Shown piece by piece: positions 25,886-35,308 of a stretch of DNA of 64,000 nucleotides (its first letter is position 1; each line of letters begins with the position of its first letter). The position numbers and the translations under genes were made by a program. The DNA lies in assembly GCA_019634595.1 (NCBI GenBank), contig JAHCBC010000002.1, positions 992,001 through 1,056,000 of the forward strand. Reading direction: 5' to 3'. The notes below the pieces were generated by a model. It did no database searches, was not told where the DNA came from, and was given only the letters and a program-made list of their open reading frames with translations. Origin of the DNA: Akkermansiaceae bacterium (lineage in GTDB: Bacteria > Verrucomicrobiota > Verrucomicrobiia > Verrucomicrobiales > Akkermansiaceae).

Positions 25886-27097
25886 ATGAAGGAAATGCTC
25901 GCCGAACTCGAACGCTGGGGATCCGATGTGATCTTCGGCAGGGCGAAGGGTTTCCGCGCCGCGATGATGCGGCTGGCGATGACCACGCTGTCCGGCGTTT
26001 TCCGCCTGCTGGTGCAGACCCGCCTCGCGCTTTTCCGCACCGGGTGGAAGCAGCAGCGGCATCTGGGGACCCTCGTCATCGCCATCGGCAACATCACCGT
26101 GGGCGGTACGGGAAAGACACCGGTGACGGAATTCCTCGCGAAGACACTGCGCGACCGCGGGCGGCGGGTGGCGATCCTCTCGCGCGGCTACAAAAGCAAG
26201 AAACTGGACCGGCCCCAGAAATGGCGGCACAGGGACGGCTCCGCCGTTGACCCCGACAGGATGCCCAAGGTCGTCTCCACCGGATCGGCCCTCCTGCTCG
26301 ACTCGAAATACGCGGGGGATGAGCCATTCATGCTGGCCAGGAACCTGGATGGAGTCCGCGTGGTGGTGGACAAGGACCGGGTCAAAGGCGGCCGTTTCGC
26401 CATCAACGAGCTGGACGCGGATACCCTGGTGCTGGATGATGGCATGCAATACCTGAACCTGGCCCATGGCATCGACATCGTGCTGGTGGATGCGGGTTCC
26501 CCATTCGGCACGGAGGCATTGCTGCCACGCGGCACCCTCCGCGAGCCGCCGAAAAACCTCCGCAGGGCGAGTTACATCTTCCTCACCAAGTGTGACAGTA
26601 CATCGAACGAGGCGCTCATCAGGCGCATCCGGAAATACAACAGGACCGCGGAGATCGTGGAGACCACCCACGGGCCGATCTATCTGGAGAACCTGTTCAC
26701 CCGGGAGCGCAAGCCGCTGCATTTCCTGAAGGGGAAATGGGTGGCCGCCATCAGCGCCATCGCCGTGCCGGAAGCGTTCGAGCGTTCCGTGGAGAAGCTT
26801 GGCGCGCGGGTGGAGGTGCGGCGGCATTTCTCCGACCACCACCGCTTCACGCGGAAGGATGTGGACCAGTTCATGCAGCGCTGTGTCGAGCGGGACATGG
26901 ACCTGATGATCACCACCGAAAAGGACGCCGTCCGCTTCCCGCGCCCCACCGAACTGAACGTGCCGATCTATTTCCTGCGGATCGAGGTGGAGATCCTGAA
27001 GGGCAGGGAAGTGTGGGACAGGATGATCGACCGTCTGTGTGATCCGCAGCCGCCGCTGGAGCAGGCGCTGAGGAACAGGCATGCGTACCGGCCTTGA
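25886..27097 (+). CDS. lpxK: Tetraacyldisaccharide 4'-kinase
   Basis: LpxK phosphorylates the 4' position of the lipid A disaccharide on the inner face of the membrane. The 403-residue protein has an N-terminal membrane-associated helix, the Walker A loop IGNITVGGTGKTPVTEF (about residues 70-86), ILSRGYKSK, GDEPFMLAR, and the LVLDDGMQYLNLAHGIDIVLVD segment that carries the catalytic Asp pair. FSDHHRFT (about 312-319) is also characteristic. Its presence shows a lipid A-type Gram-negative outer membrane. The start at 25886 has the family's beginning about 30 residues before the amphipathic helix. Confidence 0.95.
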   Translation: MKEMLAELERWGSDVIFGRAKGFRAAMMRLAMTTLSGVFRLLVQTRLALFRTGWKQQRHLGTLVIAIGNITVGGTGKTPVTEFLAKTLRDRGRRVAILSRGYKSKKLDRPQKWRHRDGSAVDPDRMPKVVSTGSALLLDSKYAGDEPFMLARNLDGVRVVVDKDRVKGGRFAINELDADTLVLDDGMQYLNLAHGIDIVLVDAGSPFGTEALLPRGTLREPPKNLRRASYIFLTKCDSTSNEALIRRIRKYNRTAEIVETTHGPIYLENLFTRERKPLHFLKGKWVAAISAIAVPEAFERSVEKLGARVEVRRHFSDHHRFTRKDVDQFMQRCVERDMDLMITTEKDAVRFPRPTELNVPIYFLRIEVEILKGREVWDRMIDRLCDPQPPLEQALRNRHAYRP

Positions 27098-27183
27098 CCC
27101 GGGGGCCATCCCGTTTTCCGGAATGAAGCTTTCCCCATGGTTACGGGTCGCCCCGTCCGGTGCTTCTTCTTGATAGATGAACG

Positions 27184-28485
27184 ATGCCTGTGCCGTTATC
27201 TCGCCTTCCGGGAGAGTCCGGAGACTCTTTGGTGACCTCGAACGCAAACAAGAATTCCGGAGGAAAGAATGGCCCTTTATTGGCGCTGTTGGCCGCGTTT
27301 TTCGGATGGTTGTTCGACGGATTTGAGATCGGTTTGTTTCCGGTGGTGGCGCGACCCGCGCTGCTGGATATGCTGGGTTCAGGCAGTGAAGGTTTGGTTG
27401 GCGAGTGGATGGGAAAAATCACCGCGGCATTCCTGGTCGGAGCGGCATTGGGTGGTGTTGCGTTCGGATGGCTGGGAGACCGGATCGGAAGGGTAAGGGC
27501 GATGGCCTTGAGCATCTTGTGCTATTCCCTCTTCAGTGGGGCCGGATATTTCGCGCAGGTCCCGTGGCATCTGGCGGGGTTCCGGTTTGTGGCGGCGCTG
27601 GGCATGGGAGGGGAATGGGCGCTCGGGGTTGCGTTGGTGATGGAAGTCTGGCCGGAGAAACACCGGCCATGGCTGGCCGGTGCGATTGGCATGGCGGCGA
27701 ATCTCGGGATGGTGCTGGTGGGATTGCTCGCGGCCATCGTTCATGTCACGCCGGATTCCTGGCGCTGGATGTTTCTCGTTGGCGCGTCGCCCGCGCTTTT
27801 GACGTTCCTCATCAGGCTTTTCGTGCCCGAATCAGAGCGTTGGGAGAAATCCAGGGCCGTTTCAGCCGATGTTGTTTCTCCGCTGCGGACGGTTCTCCGC
27901 CCGCCTTTGCTCGGCAGGACCCTCATCGGCATCGTCCTGTCTTCGGTGGCGCTGATCGGCACCTGGGCCTCGGTCCAGTGGATCCCTCTGTGGACGGACC
28001 AAATGAGCCAGGGAACGGTGCCGGGAGCCAAAGCGAACGCACAGATGGCATGCTCGTTCGGGGCCATGGCCGGCAGCCTCCTGGCACCCATCCTGGTCGG
28101 CCGTTACAGCAGGCGATGGGGATATTTCACGCTCTGCGCTTTGTCTTTGGGAGTCTGCGCTTTCCTTTTCCGCACCCAGTCCGAATACAACGTCACCTTT
28201 CTCGTCACGGTATTTGCGACGGGAGCCGTGACAGCCGCATTTTATGGATTTTTTCCGCTCTATCTCCCTGAATTGTTTCCAACAAGGGTCCGCGCGACGG
28301 GGCAGGGGCTTTGCTATAATGCGGGAAGGATCGTGGCCGCCGCCGGGGCCCTCACCGGAGGGGCCTTGGTGCAGCACTATGGAGGCTATGCCCAAATGGG
28401 GGCCACGATTTCCCTGATCTATCTGTTGGGAATGCTGGTGATCTGGCTGGCCCCGGAAACCAAAAACAGGGCGCTGCCTGACTGA
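27184..28485 (+). CDS. MFS transporter
   Basis: A 433-residue major facilitator with twelve predicted helices. After a polar N terminus the first helix reads LLALLAAFFGWLFDGFEIGLF. The loop 2-3 motif is GWLGDRIGRVRAM, and the loop 8-9 equivalent is VGRYSRRWGYF. PELFPTRVRATGQGLCYNAGR near helix 10-11 resembles sugar and organic-acid porters of the AAHS/sialate type. The enolase-superfamily gene follows 11 bp later, so the pair may import and process a sugar acid. The exact N terminus is uncertain; the conserved part starts about 30 residues in. Confidence 0.88.
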   Translation: MPVPLSRLPGESGDSLVTSNANKNSGGKNGPLLALLAAFFGWLFDGFEIGLFPVVARPALLDMLGSGSEGLVGEWMGKITAAFLVGAALGGVAFGWLGDRIGRVRAMALSILCYSLFSGAGYFAQVPWHLAGFRFVAALGMGGEWALGVALVMEVWPEKHRPWLAGAIGMAANLGMVLVGLLAAIVHVTPDSWRWMFLVGASPALLTFLIRLFVPESERWEKSRAVSADVVSPLRTVLRPPLLGRTLIGIVLSSVALIGTWASVQWIPLWTDQMSQGTVPGAKANAQMACSFGAMAGSLLAPILVGRYSRRWGYFTLCALSLGVCAFLFRTQSEYNVTFLVTVFATGAVTAAFYGFFPLYLPELFPTRVRATGQGLCYNAGRIVAAAGALTGGALVQHYGGYAQMGATISLIYLLGMLVIWLAPETKNRALPD

Positions 28486-28496
28486 ACGCACCAGCC

Positions 28497-29918
28497 ATGG
28501 ATACGGACATCCGCGTCTCCGCCGCAGAGCTTTTCTTCCTCCCTGTAACCACCCGGGTGCCGTTGAAATTCGGCGGGGAGACACTGACCTCCATCACCTG
28601 TGCCCGTGTCCGCCTGGGGGTGACGAGGGCGGACGGGCGTGAAGCGGACGGGTGGGGCGAAACGCCTCTCAGCGTCCAATGGGTATGGCCGTCGGTGCTT
28701 TCCTATGAGGAGCGCCATACGGCCTTGTGCGATTTCTGCCGGCAGCTTGCCCGGGCGTGGCCACAATTTCCCGCCCAAGGGCACGCGATGGAAATAGGGC
28801 ATGACTTCATCGAAGGTGAACTGGGCCGCCAACTGCGGATCTTCAATGACCGGCGGCCGGAGGGATCCGCCATGCCGTGGCTCGCGGCATTGGTCTGTGC
28901 TTCGGCCTTTGATCTTGCCCTGCATGATGCCTACGGAATGGCCAATGATGTGGCCACTTACCGGACCTACCGGGCTCCATGGATGAGCCGTGATCTGTCC
29001 TCATTTCTGAGTCCCGCGGAGGATCGTGGCGATCTGTCTTTCAAAGGGAGGTTTCCGGCGGACTTCCTGCTGCCCCAGCGGCGGGACGAGCTGATGGCGT
29101 GGCATCTGGTGGGTGGCCTGGATGCTATCGATGAAACAGACCTTGCCGGGGACGAACCGGAGGACGGTCATCCGGTGACCCTGATTGACTGGATCCGCCG
29201 GGATGGCCTGAAAGCCCTTAAAATCAAGCTCCGTGGGAATGACCTGGAGTGGGACTACCAGCGGCTTCTGAGGATCGGCAAGGTGGCGCTGGAAATGGGG
29301 CTTCTCTGGCTCACGGCGGATTTCAACTGCACGGTGACGGATCCCGCTTATGTCACGGATGTCCTCGACCGCCTGCGGGATGAGGAGCCTGGTGTGTTCG
29401 CGCTGATCCTCTATGTGGAACAGCCTTTCCCGTATGAACTGGATGAGCATCCCATTCCTGTCCATGCCGTGGCTTCGCGGAAGCCACTGTTTCTGGACGA
29501 AAGCGCGCACGATTGGCGGAATATCCGCCGCGGCCGGGAACTGGGATGGACCGGAGTGGCCCTAAAGACCTGCAAGACCCAGACCGGTGCTCTCCTCAGT
29601 CTGTGCTGGGCCCAGGCCCATGGGATGACCCTGATGGTGCAGGACCTGACCAATCCCATGTTGGCCCAAGTGCCCCATTGCCTGTTGGCGGCATACTCCC
29701 CGACGATCGCAGGAGTGGAAACCAACGCCATGCAGTTCTATCCGATGGCATCGGAGACGGAGGCAAGGATTCATCCCGGACTCTACCAACGGCGGAATGG
29801 CACCATCGATCTCCGCAGCGTCAGCGGTCCGGGCTTCGGACTGCGCGTGGATGAAATCGGGAGAGAGCTTCCTTCCCGGGGGAGCACCACAGATTCACCT
29901 CTGACGGCAGAGGGATAA
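28497..29918 (+). CDS. Enolase-superfamily (mandelate racemase/MLE-like) enzyme
   Basis: A 473-residue member of the enolase superfamily, which abstracts a proton alpha to a carboxylate. Expected residues are visible: the KIKL lysine pair (ALKIKLRGND, about residues 240-250), the metal ligands in LTADFN, LYVEQPF and LFLDESAHD, and a distal lysine in GVALKTCKTQTGALL. The N-terminal capping domain is longer than in small members. Together with the MFS gene 11 bp upstream it suggests uptake and dehydration or isomerisation of a sugar acid; the substrate is inferred only in class. Its stop overlaps the start of the next gene (TAATG). Confidence 0.82.
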   Translation: MDTDIRVSAAELFFLPVTTRVPLKFGGETLTSITCARVRLGVTRADGREADGWGETPLSVQWVWPSVLSYEERHTALCDFCRQLARAWPQFPAQGHAMEIGHDFIEGELGRQLRIFNDRRPEGSAMPWLAALVCASAFDLALHDAYGMANDVATYRTYRAPWMSRDLSSFLSPAEDRGDLSFKGRFPADFLLPQRRDELMAWHLVGGLDAIDETDLAGDEPEDGHPVTLIDWIRRDGLKALKIKLRGNDLEWDYQRLLRIGKVALEMGLLWLTADFNCTVTDPAYVTDVLDRLRDEEPGVFALILYVEQPFPYELDEHPIPVHAVASRKPLFLDESAHDWRNIRRGRELGWTGVALKTCKTQTGALLSLCWAQAHGMTLMVQDLTNPMLAQVPHCLLAAYSPTIAGVETNAMQFYPMASETEARIHPGLYQRRNGTIDLRSVSGPGFGLRVDEIGRELPSRGSTTDSPLTAEG

Positions 29919-30256
29919 TGAAAAACCTAAACCGAAATTTTTTCTTTCTTCGCCTTCTGGAGTATCTGGTTACGCTCATTTCTGGATCGCTTGTGATGAC
30001 CGCCATTACAAGAATCGCTCTTAGAGAAGGAGGTCCGCTTATCGCTATCCTTATTATTTTCCCAATTTGCCTGGGAGTGTTTTTCGTTTCTCTCTTGTCC
30101 TGTTATTTTTGGCGGTTCTTTCAGGCACACCAATCTGGGACCCGGTGGGGCTATTCGATTGGCTTGGCAATTTTGAGCGTCGGGTTTTCCGTTCCACTCT
30201 GCATGTGGATATCCCAAGTGCTGTTGGACCCCTACAGCTATGGCCCAGGACCATGA
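29918..30256 (+). CDS. Small membrane protein of unknown function
   Basis: A 112-residue protein with three likely membrane helices (about residues 8-28, 38-60 and 74-96) and a short Pro/Tyr/Gly C terminus. It starts at the ATG that overlaps the stop of the enolase-superfamily gene, so it is probably translationally coupled. Its base composition is more AT-rich than the two genes before it. No family was recognised and no catalytic residues stand out. Confidence 0.6.
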   Translation: MKNLNRNFFFLRLLEYLVTLISGSLVMTAITRIALREGGPLIAILIIFPICLGVFFVSLLSCYFWRFFQAHQSGTRWGYSIGLAILSVGFSVPLCMWISQVLLDPYSYGPGP

Positions 30257-30304
30257 ATCAATTATGCTAAACCGGTCAAAAAGCGGTGAGACGCTGGACC
30301 CGCC

Positions 30305-30333
30305 ATGACCATAGGGTGGGGAGAGATGGTCAT
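30305..30333. other. Short inverted repeat after the MFS operon
   Basis: ATGACCAT (30305-30312) and ATGGTCAT (30326-30333) are perfect complements separated by 13 bp. There is no T run, so it is a weak terminator candidate for the rightward operon ending at 30256. Confidence 0.3.
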
Positions 30334-30405
30334 TTACGGGGGTGCTCCGAGGCGGACTGAAATCCCCACTTCATTTCTCCCTGTTCTGCTCTTTGCCTGG
30401 TGCCA

Positions 30406-30471
30406 TTGCAGCCGGTGGACAGGAATGGGAGCGCAGTGGACATAGTGGCTTTGCCGCAATGTCCACCCTCC
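30406..30471. repeat. Dispersed palindromic repeat, copy 2 (inverted relative to copy 1)
   Basis: The reverse complement of this segment matches 1752-1813 over nearly its whole length, including the hairpin GGACATTGCGGC-aaa-GCCACTATGTCC and the CTCCCATTCCTGTCC tail. It lies between the 3' ends of a rightward and a leftward gene, ending 9 bp before the leftward gene stop at 30481. Confidence 0.8.
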
Positions 30472-30480
30472 TTACGCCGC

Positions 30481-31989
30481 TCAGGGGGCCTTGTTCACCT
30501 GATACCAAGCCTTCGATCCGAGCAGGCTGTTGCCGGACTTCGCACGCAGGGAGGTGAGGTCGAGCAGGTGCAGATACTTTTCCTTCAACGGGCCACCGAG
30601 GTCGAGGGTGAGCGTCCGGCCATCCTCTGAAAGCGTCGCCTTGGCGGGCAGCTTCGTTTCATCGACTTTCGGCGAGCCGTAGTTGGCGTGGTACTTGTAG
30701 GTATGCCGTTTGGTGATGACGCCTGCGGTCGTGGCAGGATCCACCGGTTCGGAAAGTGTGACGGTGAAGCCTGCCGGTGTCGCCTTCACGCCGGAGATGG
30801 AGAAGAACGGCTTCCCATTCCATTTCACACGGGTGATGCCAAAGGAACCGGCCCAGGAGAGGGCGGTCTTTCCGACGTAGAGCGAACCGTCCTTGCCGAA
30901 GGCGAGGCGGTTGTTGCCGATGCCGAGCGGCGAGCCATCGAGGAACGGGACGAGGGCGGTCTGGAACTGCCCCGAAACCTCGTCATCCAGCACGCGGACG
31001 AGCCAGGGTTGGTTCATCTCGCCGATGAGCGTCTGCCGGTCGAACTCTTTGGGAAAAGCACCGTCCGGGATGATGACCGGCTCCGTGGGGGAGTTCGCCA
31101 GCTCCCCCTGCGGCATGAAGCCGACGGCGGGGGTCTGCATCCCGTCGAGTTCCTCCACCCGCATCTTCATGGGATCGCGGCCATCCCAGTCCTTGCGCCA
31201 TACCAGCGACGCCGGGTGGCCGTAGAAGCCGTCTTTTTCGATCTCATAAAGCGGGCTGGTGGGCCGCCAGTCGCCCTGGTTGTCGGTGACGAGGAGGCGG
31301 CCATGGGCGTCGAAGCCGATGCCATTCGGCGAGCGGAAGCCACTGGCCCAGGGTTCGGACGTTTTGCCATCGGCGGAGAGCTTGATGACCCATCCGCGGT
31401 AGGGCACACGGGAGTACATCCGGCCCGCCAGCTTGCTGTTTTCCTTCCAGTTCTTCGCGTCCTTCATCTGGTCGAAGTCCGCCTGGCCGATCCCGGAAAA
31501 CTCGCCCCGCAGTTCCGGCCGGATCGGAGCACCGCTCGAGGCTGCGCCCAGGACGATGAAAAGCGAGCCATCCTTGTCCCGCACGGGACCGTAGGCGAAC
31601 TCGTGGTAGTTCCCCGTCATGCCGAAGCCGTCGAAGAAGGTCTCGTAACGCTCGGCTTTCCCGTCCTTGTCGGCATCCACCAGGCGGGTGAGTTCGGCCC
31701 GCTGCATCACCAGCAGGCTGCCGTCAGGCTGGGCCAGCATGCCCAATGGTTCCTGGAGTCCGCTGGCGAAAAGGGACCAGGATTTCGCTGCCGGATCGTA
31801 AATCATCACCTCGCCACGGTGGAAGGCGGCGGCGAGCCTGCCATCCGCCAGCACTTCGAGCGCGCCGACCTGGGGATCGATGCCCGGAGGATTCGGAAGC
31901 GCTTCGAGCATGAAGTGGTCCGTCCAGGTATCCGCCAGCGCGGGGGAAACGAGCAGCCCTGCAAGGGCGAGGAGGCGAAAAGGGATCAT
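30481..31989 (-). CDS. Secreted beta-propeller protein, sugar dehydrogenase-like
   Basis: A 502-residue exported protein. The ATG at 31989 opens the signal peptide MIPFRLLALAGLLVSPALA; an earlier in-frame start adds non-conserved sequence. The body resembles the propeller of glucose/sorbosone dehydrogenase-like PVC proteins: GALEVLADGRLAAAFHRGEVMIYD, QPDGSLLVMQRAELTRLVD, SGFRSPNGIGFDAHGRLLVTDNQGDW. It lacks a CxxCH heme motif, which is instead supplied by the adjacent cytochrome whose stop overlaps this start by four bases (ATGA). The C-terminal 90 residues look like an Ig/fibronectin-type domain (SGVKATPAGFTVTLSEPVDPATTAG). Confidence 0.83.
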   Translation of the reverse strand: MIPFRLLALAGLLVSPALADTWTDHFMLEALPNPPGIDPQVGALEVLADGRLAAAFHRGEVMIYDPAAKSWSLFASGLQEPLGMLAQPDGSLLVMQRAELTRLVDADKDGKAERYETFFDGFGMTGNYHEFAYGPVRDKDGSLFIVLGAASSGAPIRPELRGEFSGIGQADFDQMKDAKNWKENSKLAGRMYSRVPYRGWVIKLSADGKTSEPWASGFRSPNGIGFDAHGRLLVTDNQGDWRPTSPLYEIEKDGFYGHPASLVWRKDWDGRDPMKMRVEELDGMQTPAVGFMPQGELANSPTEPVIIPDGAFPKEFDRQTLIGEMNQPWLVRVLDDEVSGQFQTALVPFLDGSPLGIGNNRLAFGKDGSLYVGKTALSWAGSFGITRVKWNGKPFFSISGVKATPAGFTVTLSEPVDPATTAGVITKRHTYKYHANYGSPKVDETKLPAKATLSEDGRTLTLDLGGPLKEKYLHLLDLTSLRAKSGNSLLGSKAWYQVNKAP

Positions 31990-32855
31990 TGGAAACGGAA
32001 GGTGAGGGTGAAGGAGGCGGACTCCGACGGGGAAAGGGTGAGGCGGTTCTTGTCCCATTTGCCGGCGTCGCTGGTGATCTTCACGGATTTCTCCTGCGGA
32101 AACTCCAGCATGAGCGGGGAGGTCGGTGCCGGTGAGAGGGTGAGGTGGCGCTTGAAGCCTCCGGCCTCGGGCGTGAAGCGTTCGGTCATGTTTCTGTCGC
32201 CGACGGTGTAGCGGAACACCGGCAGGCCGCCGTCCATGTCATAGCCGTGGAACTTCGCCACGCCGTCAAAGAGAGGGGCTGGCTCCGTGTAGCGGACGGT
32301 GCCCTTGATCTTCGCCAGCGAACTGCCGTTGCCTTTCCAGTAAGGGTAGCCTTCGAGGAATCCGCCGGTCCATGCATAGCGCAGGCGGCATGCCCCGGCG
32401 TCCCAGCAAAGGGAGGTCTGGTCGTCCAAGGCGATGGCGATGGCCGCGGGGCCGGCGTTCGGCAGGAAGATCCGCTGGACCTGCGGCCGCGCGGCCTGGG
32501 TGGGGGACTGGGCGAAGGGATCGCCTTTCTCCACCTTCTTTTCCTTCACTCCTTCCGCGATGGCCATCATGTGGGCATGGATGGCCCGCAGTCCGGGTTC
32601 CCCCACGTGGACCATGGATGGCATGTCCACCGCGCCGGGCCGCTTCTTGCCGGGGGCGACGGCCCATTTCACGAAGTCATCCGGCTTCCCGAGGTAGAAC
32701 TTGCGGATCTCCACCAGCGACGGGCCGACCAGCGATTGGTCGAGGAGGTGGCAGGCGGCGCAGTTGAGGGTATGGAGGCTGGCTCCGTCCGGCGGGCTTT
32801 GCGCGGAGCAGAGGGTGGAGGCGGCCAGGACGGCGGCGGCGAGATGCGGTTTCAT
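31986..32855 (-). CDS. c-type cytochrome with C-terminal beta domain
   Basis: A 289-residue exported cytochrome. The signal peptide starts MKPHLAAAVLAASTLCSAQ at 32855. A single heme site, CAACH, follows near residue 32, with a probable axial Met in VDMPSMVHVG. From about residue 130 the protein becomes a beta-rich domain (IFLPNAGPAAIAIALDDQTSLCWDAGACRLRYAW) seen in other PVC cytochromes beside propeller dehydrogenases. It is translationally coupled to the propeller gene (4-bp overlap), so the two probably form one periplasmic redox complex. Confidence 0.85.
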   Translation of the reverse strand: MKPHLAAAVLAASTLCSAQSPPDGASLHTLNCAACHLLDQSLVGPSLVEIRKFYLGKPDDFVKWAVAPGKKRPGAVDMPSMVHVGEPGLRAIHAHMMAIAEGVKEKKVEKGDPFAQSPTQAARPQVQRIFLPNAGPAAIAIALDDQTSLCWDAGACRLRYAWTGGFLEGYPYWKGNGSSLAKIKGTVRYTEPAPLFDGVAKFHGYDMDGGLPVFRYTVGDRNMTERFTPEAGGFKRHLTLSPAPTSPLMLEFPQEKSVKITSDAGKWDKNRLTLSPSESASFTLTFRFQ

Positions 32856-32941
32856 CAAACGGGTATGCGGAAAATCGGTCCGGACGCGGGAATGCGTGGC
32901 CTGAGGAAACGATGCGCCGGAGGGGAAGATTTCAGCGGATA

Positions 32942-33406
32942 TCAACCGAGGCGGGACTCGAGCGCGGGGGTCCATAGTTGCGCGACGATCTCCTCCTGCG
33001 CGGATTCCATCGCCTGACGTTCCGCCGGGTCCGCATCCTCATGTCCCGCGAGGTGCAGCAGGCCGTGGATGAAGTAGCGCAGAAGCTCGCGGGCCAGCGG
33101 CTCGCCATACTCCGCCGCCTGACGTTCCGCCACCTCCACGCCGATGACGATCTCCCCATGATGGAAGGTGATCACATCCGTCGCTCCCTCGATGTCCATG
33201 AACTCGCGGTGGACGCGGTCGCTCGTTTCATCATCCACGAGGGCGACTTCCAGCGTGGCCAGAAAGGAAAGCGGGCTGTCCGGCTGGGCGGCGCGGGCCA
33301 AGGCGAGGCCGGCGGCTTCACAGGCGATGCTTTCGTATGTGGTCAACCATGCCTCGGGGATCTCGATGGCTTCCTGGTTGTTGCCGATGATGATCTCAAG
33401 CGACAT
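32942..33406 (-). CDS. ybeY: Endoribonuclease YbeY (16S rRNA maturation)
   Basis: A 154-residue zinc-dependent endoribonuclease involved in 16S rRNA 3' processing and ribosome quality control. The zinc motif appears as HGLLHLAGHED (canonical HGxLHLxGYDH), so the Tyr-Asp-His end is slightly altered to His-Glu-Asp. DVITFHHGEIVIGVEVA and NREFMDIEGATDV-type segments are also family landmarks. The 7TM-HD gene lies just downstream on the same strand (23 bp), the usual phoH/ybeY/HDc neighbourhood, though phoH is absent. Confidence 0.9.
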   Translation of the reverse strand: MSLEIIIGNNQEAIEIPEAWLTTYESIACEAAGLALARAAQPDSPLSFLATLEVALVDDETSDRVHREFMDIEGATDVITFHHGEIVIGVEVAERQAAEYGEPLARELLRYFIHGLLHLAGHEDADPAERQAMESAQEEIVAQLWTPALESRLG

Positions 33407-33429
33407 GGGTGGGTGTTGGGACGAAAGTT

Positions 33430-35103
33430 TCAGACGCTCTCCAGCCGCTGGGTGCGGCCGCCGCGGCTCAGGTCCGTCTTGTCCGTCGGGGTGGCGGGCC
33501 GCTGGATGTCGGACGCGCGCTTGCCACCTGCGGTGGTGTCATCCTTCGGATAGTCGATCCGGGTGTGCAGCATGCTGCGGAGGGTGCTGGCGAAGCTGTC
33601 CTTCACCGCCGCCAGTTCCTGCAGGGTGAGCGGGCACTCGTTGAGCTGGTTGTCGTTGAGGCGGGAGCGGACGATGTCCTCGACGAGCTGGCGGATCTTC
33701 GCCGGGGTGGGTTTCTGGAGGCAGCGGGAGGCGCTTTCGATGCCGTCCGCCAGGGAAATGATGGCGCTTTCCCGGGTGCTGGGGCGGGGGCCGGGGTAGC
33801 GGAAGTTCTTTTCGCCGATCTGGGGCAGGTCTTCCGGGTTCTCCAGCTTCCGGTCCACCTTGTCCAGTTCCGCTTTCTTCTGTTCCTGCGCGCGGCGGTA
33901 GAAGTAGGCCACCAGCGAATCGCCGTGGTGCTCCTGGATCACATCGATGATCCGGGGATTCAGCTTGTGCTTCACCGCGAGGTCCACCCCGTCCTTCACG
34001 TGGGCGATGATGATGAGCGCGCTCATGGTCGGCGTGAGCGCGTCATGGGGGTTCTCGTTGCCGTCGTGCTGGTTCTCGATGAAATAGGTCGGCTTCTTGA
34101 GCTTGCCCACATCGTGGAAGTAGGAACAGACCCGGCACATCGGGGCGTTCGCGCCGATTTTCTCCGCAGCGGCTTCGGCGAGGGAGGCGACGACCAAGCT
34201 GTGGTGGAAGGTGCCGGGGGCCTCGAGCTGCATCTGCCGCAGCAGCTTGTGGTTCAGGTCGCTCAGCTCCAGCCAACTGATGTCCGTGGTGAGGCGGAAG
34301 AAACCCTCGAAAACCGGGAGCAACCCGCTGATGAGCAGGGCGGTGACCACGCCCGTGCCGAACACGGCGGCGCAGCCTTTGCCCAGCAGGCGCAGGCTGT
34401 CCGCAGCCTGCGGGCCGAAGGCGGAGGACATGTCCAGCCTGCCGAGGATGAAGACCAGGATGAGCGTCACCGCGCCCACATAGAGACCCGCGCGGAGAAG
34501 CTGGACGCGCTTGCGGATCCGCTCCGTCAGCACGACGGCGGTCATCCCGCCGACCAGGCTGACGATGAGGAAACCGATGACATCCTCCCGCGGCACGAAC
34601 AAACAGCCGATGAAGCTGACGAAGACCGTGGAGAATGATCCCACATTCCGGCCCAGCAGGACGCTGTGCAGCATGGGCACGAGGGCAAAGGGGATGAACA
34701 GGAAGCTGAACGCCTCCGGCAGCGAAGCGGAGGTGTTGAGGGAAAGGACCACCCGGACGATGGAAAGGTGGCCGATGAGTCCGCCGAGGACCAGAACCAC
34801 CCGGCTGTTGCGCTGGCAGGAGTTCACATGGCTCTGGTGGAACATCACCAACGCCGTGAGGGCGACGACCGCCGCATACATGCCGCCCTTCACCGGATTA
34901 TCCGCGAAGGTGGAGTCGATGGGGGCCTGGATCACCATGACGGCGATGGTCACCACGAAGGTGGCGTAGAGGGAGAGGCGCACCCAGAAACTCTCCTCCA
35001 GTGCCTGGATGACAGGATTCTCACTGTGCACACGGCGCTTTTTGCCGGACGACAGCCCTTGTCGGGCGAGACGCCAACGTTTGATTGCGTTGAGAAAACC
35101 CAC
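33430..35103 (-). CDS. 7TM-HD cyclic-dinucleotide phosphohydrolase-like protein (PgpH/YqfF type)
   Basis: A 557-residue membrane protein. The N-terminal part has about seven membrane helices (from residue 36 to about 260). The C-terminal HD domain has the metal motif YFHDVGKLKKPTYFIENQ, with His-Asp, plus TFHHSLVVASLAEAAA and HHGDSLVAYFYRRA. Listeria PgpH of this class hydrolyses c-di-AMP; whether this one does is inference. The large extracellular 7TMR-HDED sensor domain found in typical members is missing or very short, since the helices start near the N terminus. It follows ybeY in reading order from the right, with 23 bp between them on the minus strand. Confidence 0.85.
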   Translation of the reverse strand: MGFLNAIKRWRLARQGLSSGKKRRVHSENPVIQALEESFWVRLSLYATFVVTIAVMVIQAPIDSTFADNPVKGGMYAAVVALTALVMFHQSHVNSCQRNSRVVLVLGGLIGHLSIVRVVLSLNTSASLPEAFSFLFIPFALVPMLHSVLLGRNVGSFSTVFVSFIGCLFVPREDVIGFLIVSLVGGMTAVVLTERIRKRVQLLRAGLYVGAVTLILVFILGRLDMSSAFGPQAADSLRLLGKGCAAVFGTGVVTALLISGLLPVFEGFFRLTTDISWLELSDLNHKLLRQMQLEAPGTFHHSLVVASLAEAAAEKIGANAPMCRVCSYFHDVGKLKKPTYFIENQHDGNENPHDALTPTMSALIIIAHVKDGVDLAVKHKLNPRIIDVIQEHHGDSLVAYFYRRAQEQKKAELDKVDRKLENPEDLPQIGEKNFRYPGPRPSTRESAIISLADGIESASRCLQKPTPAKIRQLVEDIVRSRLNDNQLNECPLTLQELAAVKDSFASTLRSMLHTRIDYPKDDTTAGGKRASDIQRPATPTDKTDLSRGGRTQRLESV

Positions 35104-35243
35104 GGTGGCTTGGAAGCGGTTGCAGTCGCGGGACCGGCCCGGGGGCGGACTCGCGTGGGGGCGACCCTACGCCCCTTTCCAGGCCTTGGCAATGGGCAAA
35201 TCCGGGCTGCATCCGGGTCGGAAAGAGCGGTCAACCCTGCATG

Positions 35244-35274
35244 AAAAAGGGACCGGATCATACGATCCGGCCCC
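35244..35274 (-). terminator. Rho-independent terminator after the coiled-coil lipoprotein gene
   Basis: CCGGATC-ATAC-GATCCGG with flanking GGG/CCC pairs forms a strong stem (about 35249-35273). On the minus strand it is followed by TTTTTC. It lies 35 bp beyond the stop of the leftward gene at 35309. Confidence 0.85.
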
Positions 35275-35308
35275 TTCGGTGTTGATGGGAAATGGGTCCC
35301 GTCAGCAA

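Noticed and set aside
24611..27247. 878-codon leftward open frame across the deacetylase, HupE/UreJ and lpxK genes
   Set aside because: It spans three well-supported rightward genes and encodes His/Gln/Arg-rich sequence typical of a shadow frame.
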